The notes below the pieces were generated by a model that saw only the letters and a program-made list of their open reading frames with translations, did not search any database and was not told where the DNA came from. Shown here one piece after another: positions 26,828 through 30,579 of a stretch of 30,579 bases of DNA. The DNA is from Emiliania huxleyi CCMP1516. Taxonomy: Eukaryota > Haptophyta > Isochrysidales > Noelaerhabdaceae. The stretch spans positions 582,447 to 613,025 of the forward strand of contig NW_005201287.1 of NCBI RefSeq assembly GCF_000372725.1, given 5' to 3'. A program made the position numbers and the translations under genes. Every line of letters begins with the position of its first letter. Positions within the stretch are counted from its first letter, which is position 1.

Positions 26828-27603
26828 ATCGGCCCTTGCACGGCCTTTCGCTCATCCCTCCAGGACGAGGAGGCGGGGCACCGCAAGTGCCACGTAGCAC
26901 CCCTATCAGACTATCTAGATATTATACCATGTCCTGAAGATGTTGCATGTCATTACTCCATGGTTCTGCTGTGTGCGTGGGTCGTTGTGGGCATGGGGAG
27001 GGGAGCGAGACGGTGCTCTCTCAGGGGTATCAGCGTTAATTACGGCTCTATGGGATGATGCGGTTGGTTGATGCGATTGCGATGTCGTTCCGAATCTGCG
27101 TAGAGCGTACTGCGATACTCGAACTCGTTTTTCATGCGGTCTCTCGTCTCGTCACATTCTCTCATCATGTTACTCATCAGATAGGCAGCGTCCAGCGAGC
27201 TAGCAGGACCCCGGAGAGACGTGGGGGACACGAGACAGGATCGACAGAGACACAGAGTGTAGAGAGAGACTCTCACCCCTAGAGATTGAAAATGACGCGA
27301 AAATACCTAAATAGCGAAAAACTAAATAGCGAAAAACGATGAAAGCGGTACGCGGGCAGGGGGTGCTCTGGCTCTCTCGGTCTCGCTCTCTCAGTCTCGC
27401 GCTGCATGCTCTCTCGATCATGCTCTCGACATTCATAGCTCATTCCAGCCTCATGTCTCTCACGTCTCAGCACTCAGCTACTCAACTGCAGCGTGGACGG
27501 AGAGGACAAGGGTGGTCAAAGCGTGAGGCGAAGTGAGCGCAAGCTCAAGTGTGGCTGTGGGTGGGAGGGAAGTATTGCGGGCCTGCTCCCTGTCAACGTG
27601 TCA
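26828..27603. other. Intergenic region with short repeats
   Basis: Lower GC than its surroundings. A 15-bp unit CTAAATAGCGAAAAA is perfectly duplicated in tandem at 27307-27336. A CT/TCTCG-rich stretch lies at about 27370-27430. ORFs on both strands lack domains and coding bias. Confidence 0.4.
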
Positions 27604-28479
27604 TCAACGGCAACTCGGCCTCTCGGGCTCGGCTCGGCTCGGCTCGACTGCTAGTCGCACGTCTTCGTGCTTTGGACGTGGGGCGTGGACGCGCAGCGTC
27701 AGTCGAGTCGCGACAGCCCGATTGAAGAGGCGCCCAAAGCGCCAACGCGCGAGCAGTACCAACAGCCCAAATGCCGCAACGCCCCCCATGGCAGCGCCGA
27801 CATTGACAGCTAGCGGCGGCGTGGGTCTCTCGGGTTGCGACCCTGCCACCCCTGGGTTGGTGGCGACGACAATGCGCGCGGCGAGGAAGGCCGAGGCGGC
27901 CTCGGTCGTCGACAGCACCCCCGCTGCTGTGGCCTCGATGGCAGAGATCGCCGTCGCGGACGGCTGCTTGAGGGCAACCGTGATGGCGATGACGCCGTCG
28001 AGAGCGGTATTAGATCTATCGTCAGCTAGACCTGCCCTCCCAGCCGCCGCTCGCGCCTCCGCATCGGCTCCCACGTTGGTGGAGTTTGGCAGGACCATGC
28101 TTGGTGGCAGCTCAGCGCCCGGCGGCAGCTCAGAGTTCGGTGGCAGCTCCGACGGAGTCAGTAGCAAGTCGCTGCTGTGGCACCACGCACTGCATGCCTC
28201 TGGCTCCATCCCAGCCTGACTCACAAACAGGCGGCAGGTCGACTCCTCCAAGGCGACATTGCACGCCGTGGCGGGCAACGCCGCTCGGAAGGTGATGAGC
28301 AAACACGACTCCTGGCTCGAGGGGGCGCACGCGCGGCGCCGAACCGTCGCGCCGCAAGGGTAGTGCGGGGGCCAGTACATCTTGCACCTCCAGTTGTTCT
28401 TGTCCAGTCGCTCCATCACGCACTCAGAGACGTACGCGGCTGTGCCGATATAGACGCCCTCGCCGCTGTACCGCCGCAA
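27604..28479 (-). CDS. Single-pass membrane protein with Cys-rich ectodomain (5' end open)
   Basis: The minus-strand frame probably starts at a splice acceptor (GCGGTACAG|CGGCGAGG, near 28466) rather than an ATG; the first in-frame ATG (28416) would cut into the domain. The N-terminal ~110 residues hold about ten cysteines (NWRCKMYWPPHYPCG, RRRACAPSSQESCLL, TACNVALEESTCRLF, EACSAWCHSS). A Pro-Glu-Leu linker follows with ELPP repeats (SELPPNSELPPGAELPP), then an Ala/Thr-rich segment, a transmembrane helix (VNVGAAMGGVAAFGLLVLLA) and a short basic tail. This is a type I surface-protein layout, but the signal peptide must lie in an upstream exon not identified. No family recognised. Confidence 0.5.
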   Translation of the reverse strand: MRRYSGEGVYIGTAAYVSECVMERLDKNNWRCKMYWPPHYPCGATVRRRACAPSSQESCLLITFRAALPATACNVALEESTCRLFVSQAGMEPEACSAWCHSSDLLLTPSELPPNSELPPGAELPPSMVLPNSTNVGADAEARAAAGRAGLADDRSNTALDGVIAITVALKQPSATAISAIEATAAGVLSTTEAASAFLAARIVVATNPGVAGSQPERPTPPLAVNVGAAMGGVAAFGLLVLLARWRFGRLFNRAVATRLTLRVHAPRPKHEDVRLAVEPSRAEPERPSCR

Positions 28480-28570
28480 TAGGCGTCAGGCGCACGATCG
28501 CGTCAGCGATGCCCCCGTGGCGCGTTGGGAGCATCAAATAGCGCTTCGTGCCACTTGCATCTCGACAAGG

Positions 28571-29056
28571 TCACACGCGGACTCTCCAGCGTCTCAGCTC
28601 ACCATCTCGCCTTCTCTGTCGCCCTCCTGGCCCAGGCCCATCAGTATCAAGCCTAAGCCGTCCCAGACCGCACTTACCTTGGGTCTGCAAGCTCACACCG
28701 GCTCGTGATGCCACGGAGAGGGCTCGAGATTGTCTCCGGTGGACCCCATCCGAGGCGATTGCGAGGGCTTTCCGGAGGCCAACACCGGCGCCACCGACCG
28801 TGAAATGTCCCGACCCGCAGCCCTCATGCACCAGGCGCAAGGATTCAGTCATAATATGTAGGCCTTGTCTCCCGAAGTTTTGAGCAATAGCCGCAAATAG
28901 TACTTTTCGGCAGTTCATCGCGACACGTCCAGGTGCCGATGAAGCGGCTTCCCAGCTCAGCTCACCTCGCCTTCTCTGTCGCCCTCCTGGCCCAGGCTCA
29001 TCAGTACCAAGTCTGAGCTGTCCCAAACCGTCCTTATTTTGGGTGATGAAGCCCAC
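28571..29056 (-). CDS. ORF between duplicated ~120-bp segments, unknown
   Basis: A 161-codon minus-strand ORF whose middle is protein-like (NCRKVLFAAIAQNFGRQG, MTESLRLVHEGCGSGHFTVG). Both ends are encoded by a duplicated DNA segment, giving the repeat GLG(Q/R)LRL-x-TD-x-PGPGGRQRRR. Alternatively the duplicated segments are intronic or intergenic and the ORF is chance. A GTAAGT donor-like sequence sits in the upstream-strand copy near 28675-28680. No family recognised. Confidence 0.25.
   Translation of the reverse strand: MGFITQNKDGLGQLRLGTDEPGPGGRQRRRGELSWEAASSAPGRVAMNCRKVLFAAIAQNFGRQGLHIMTESLRLVHEGCGSGHFTVGGAGVGLRKALAIASDGVHRRQSRALSVASRAGVSLQTQGKCGLGRLRLDTDGPGPGGRQRRRDGELRRWRVRV
28593..28714. 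repeat. Direct duplication, left copy (partner 28953-29073)
   Basis: The two copies are about 120 bp, offset by 360, and share a long identical core (CTCGCCTTCTCTGTCGCCCT and onward through CTGGCCCAGG). Differences are scattered, so the duplication is not recent. Confidence 0.85.
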
Positions 29057-29073
29057 TCTGGCTCATACCACGG
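28953..29073. repeat. Direct duplication, right copy
   Basis: Partner of 28593-28714. It ends with GGCTCATACCACGG, matching the left copy's GGCTCGTGATGCCACGG. Confidence 0.85.
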
Positions 29074-29904
29074 CTCTTACGGCCTCACTCACGCCCGTTT
29101 CACCCACAGACACGCCGCCGGCACGCACTCCCACTTCACACATGCTCAAACACAACCCCACCAAAGCACAGCCCTGATCAGAATGGGCAAGGGCTACCAC
29201 TTGGTGACCCTGGTAGCCTCTGGCTCGCCACTGCACTCGGCTCCTCTGCAGCGGTCTCGCGCTCTCGCCACGACAGCACGCCGACGGCAAGCTTTGAGGT
29301 CCGTCTGGTGGACCTGCTGTGGCCAAAGCCGCCCCTCGCATGCAGCTCGCACCAGACCTCGACACTGGGCTCGCTCAGCTTGGTTGTGGCAGCGTGTGTG
29401 AAGGATGCGCGGCCGAGCCGCTGGCGCTGCTACAGCGGCGCGAGAAGCAGGCAGCGGCGCGACACCCGGTCGGTCGAGTCTGGCCGTTCTCTCGACGCCG
29501 GCCGGCGAGGGTGGCGGCCTGTGGCCGGCTGGTGGGCGGAGAGCAGCCACAACCGGCGTGGGGGTGCTCAGGAGGCAGCGGCGGCCAAGTGTCGACACTT
29601 GCTCAAAGGCGAAAGGGGGCGTGGAGTGGGCCTTTAAGTTGTTCTGTATGCGCTCATGCGCTCTACACGCATGTTTCAGAAGGGGGGGGGGGGGGGGCTC
29701 GTATCTCACACCCCGACACAGAGAAAAGCGGCGGAAGTCAAAAAAGAAAACTCGCGAGTTTCTTTTTTCCTCTAGTTACCCGTATTGGGTAGCCTTTTCT
29801 TTTTTCTTGAGCGGCGCTGGCGCGGCCCGGTTTAGCTAGCCTGGAGCCTCGCTGCGCGATCAGCAAGGCCCACCACCGCCTGGCCACGAGCCACTCCCAC
29901 GCTG
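29074..29904. other. Region upstream of the UNC50 gene, weak ORF only
   Basis: A plus-strand ORF from ATG 29340 (MQLAPDLDTGLAQLGCGSV, EPLALLQRREKQAAARH) has a protein-like first ~45 residues and then becomes Arg/Gly-rich. It could be a first exon ending near 29475, but nothing ties it to a family or to UNC50. A run of 16 G lies near 29682-29697 and T-rich patches at about 29760-29810, close to the UNC50 start. Confidence 0.25.
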
Positions 29905-30507
29905 ATGCTGCCCGGCCCGCTCGAGGACGACGAGCGCTTCAAGGGGCACGACGGCAGCGCGGCACGCGTGGCGGCGCTCTACCTGCGGCGGATGACGCGG
30001 CTGCGGCACATGGACTTTGACCAGGCTCTCTGGCAGATGCTGTGCCTCTGCTCGGACCCGCGGCGCGTGTACAGGTCGGCGACGTACCACCGCGGTACCA
30101 AGCACCAGTGGGCGCGCGACGACCCCGCCTTTGTCGTCCTCATCGCCTATCTGCTCCTCGTGTCGACCGCGGCGTGGTGCATCGGCTTTGGACGCGGCTC
30201 GCCGCTCTCCGTCCTGTCGCTCGCGCTGTACGTGCTGCTCGTCGACTTTGTGGTCCTTGGCGCCGCGCTCTCCACCCTCGCGTGGACCGTCGCCAACACC
30301 TACCTGCTCCTCCCGTCGGGCGGCCGCGGCGGGCGGAGCGGCGGCAGCGGCGGCGGCGACGAGCGCGTGGAGTGGCTGTACGCATTCGACGTACACTGCA
30401 ACGGCCTCTTCGTCCTCTCGCTGCTGCTCCACGTCCTCCAGTACCTCCTCTTGCCGCTGCTGCTCCGGAGGGGCTTCTGGCCCGCGCTGCTCTCAAACAC
30501 GCTGTGA
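29905..30507 (+). CDS. UNC50: UNC50 homologue (3' end beyond window)
   Basis: From ATG 29905 the protein matches the UNC50 family: YLRRMTRLRHMDFDQALWQM, CSDPRRVYRSATYHRGTK, HQWARDDPAFVVLIAYLLLV, YVLLVDFVVLGAAL, then VEWLYAFDVHCNGLFVLSLL and LQYLLLPLLL. About four membrane helices are present. UNC50 is a conserved Golgi/ER multi-pass protein; in animals it supports trafficking of certain receptors. A Gly/Arg/Ser insertion (GGRGGRSGGSGGGDER) replaces the usual short loop before the VEW segment. The frame reads a TGA at 30505-30507, but the sequence there is CTGTGAGCC, a good GT donor, and family members continue after an NTL segment with one or two more helices. I therefore expect an intron and a further exon outside the window. 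Confidence 0.85.
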   Translation: MLPGPLEDDERFKGHDGSAARVAALYLRRMTRLRHMDFDQALWQMLCLCSDPRRVYRSATYHRGTKHQWARDDPAFVVLIAYLLLVSTAAWCIGFGRGSPLSVLSLALYVLLVDFVVLGAALSTLAWTVANTYLLLPSGGRGGRSGGSGGGDERVEWLYAFDVHCNGLFVLSLLLHVLQYLLLPLLLRRGFWPALLSNTL

Positions 30508-30579
30508 GCCGCGGCCCGCCTCTCCTCCTCCCGCCTCCTCCCTCTTCTAACCCCCCCTGGTCTCCCCTCCCTCCCTCCC
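30508..30579 (+). other. Pyrimidine-rich tail, probable UNC50 intron
   Basis: C/T-rich sequence follows the putative donor GTGAGC to the window end. It reads as intron rather than 3' UTR given the incomplete UNC50 fold. Confidence 0.45.

Overview
This is nuclear DNA of a GC-rich eukaryote, most probably a haptophyte-type microalga; a pelagophyte or dinoflagellate is less likely. Coding exons have strongly G/C-biased third positions. Introns are short (about 50-130 nt) with a mixture of GT-AG and GC-AG boundaries. Simple repeats are abundant, a 100-N scaffold gap lies at 15872-15971, and the proteins are eukaryotic (UNC50, CIA30, JmjC and PHD-type oxygenases, armadillo repeats, Pro-rich surface proteins). 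Nothing looks like an operon, phage or bacterial chromosome. No rRNA, tRNA or CRISPR was recognised. The taxon is inferred from style and content only.

Layout. 1-364: last exon of a GT32-like glycosyltransferase. 1129-1668: compact element bounded by perfect 48-bp inverted repeats. 2254-5412 (+): six-exon ferric reductase/NADPH-oxidase-like flavocytochrome with a whole isochorismatase-like hydrolase domain spliced into its FAD domain. 6590-6894: frameshifted coding remnant. 8159-10031 (+): PHD-type prolyl-hydroxylase-like 2OG-Fe(II) oxygenase. 10411-11112 (-): secreted Cys-rich protein. 11549-12411 (-): armadillo-repeat gene. 12412-14133: region built from a dispersed repeat family that may be introner-like. 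14651-17004 (+): JmjC/cupin-4 oxygenase. 17398-21205 (-): secreted plant-type haem peroxidase fused to a cupredoxin domain and three Cys-rich repeats. 21843-24055 (-): unrecognised multipass membrane protein. 24143-24367 (+): small ORF with two in-frame TGA codons and a SECIS-like hairpin downstream. 24686-25387 (-) and 25550-26827 (+): divergent CIA30-domain and EamA-transporter genes. 27604-28479 (-): single-pass Cys-rich membrane protein. 29905-30507 (+): UNC50 homologue cut by the right edge.

How the genes relate. They are not an operon, but several share themes: redox and metal chemistry (haem flavocytochrome, haem peroxidase plus copper domain, two non-haem iron oxygenases) and secreted or surface Cys-rich proteins. 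The strongest candidates for something undescribed are the flavocytochrome with an intradomain isochorismatase insertion and the peroxidase-cupredoxin-repeat protein. For both, my splice models give coding lengths divisible by three.
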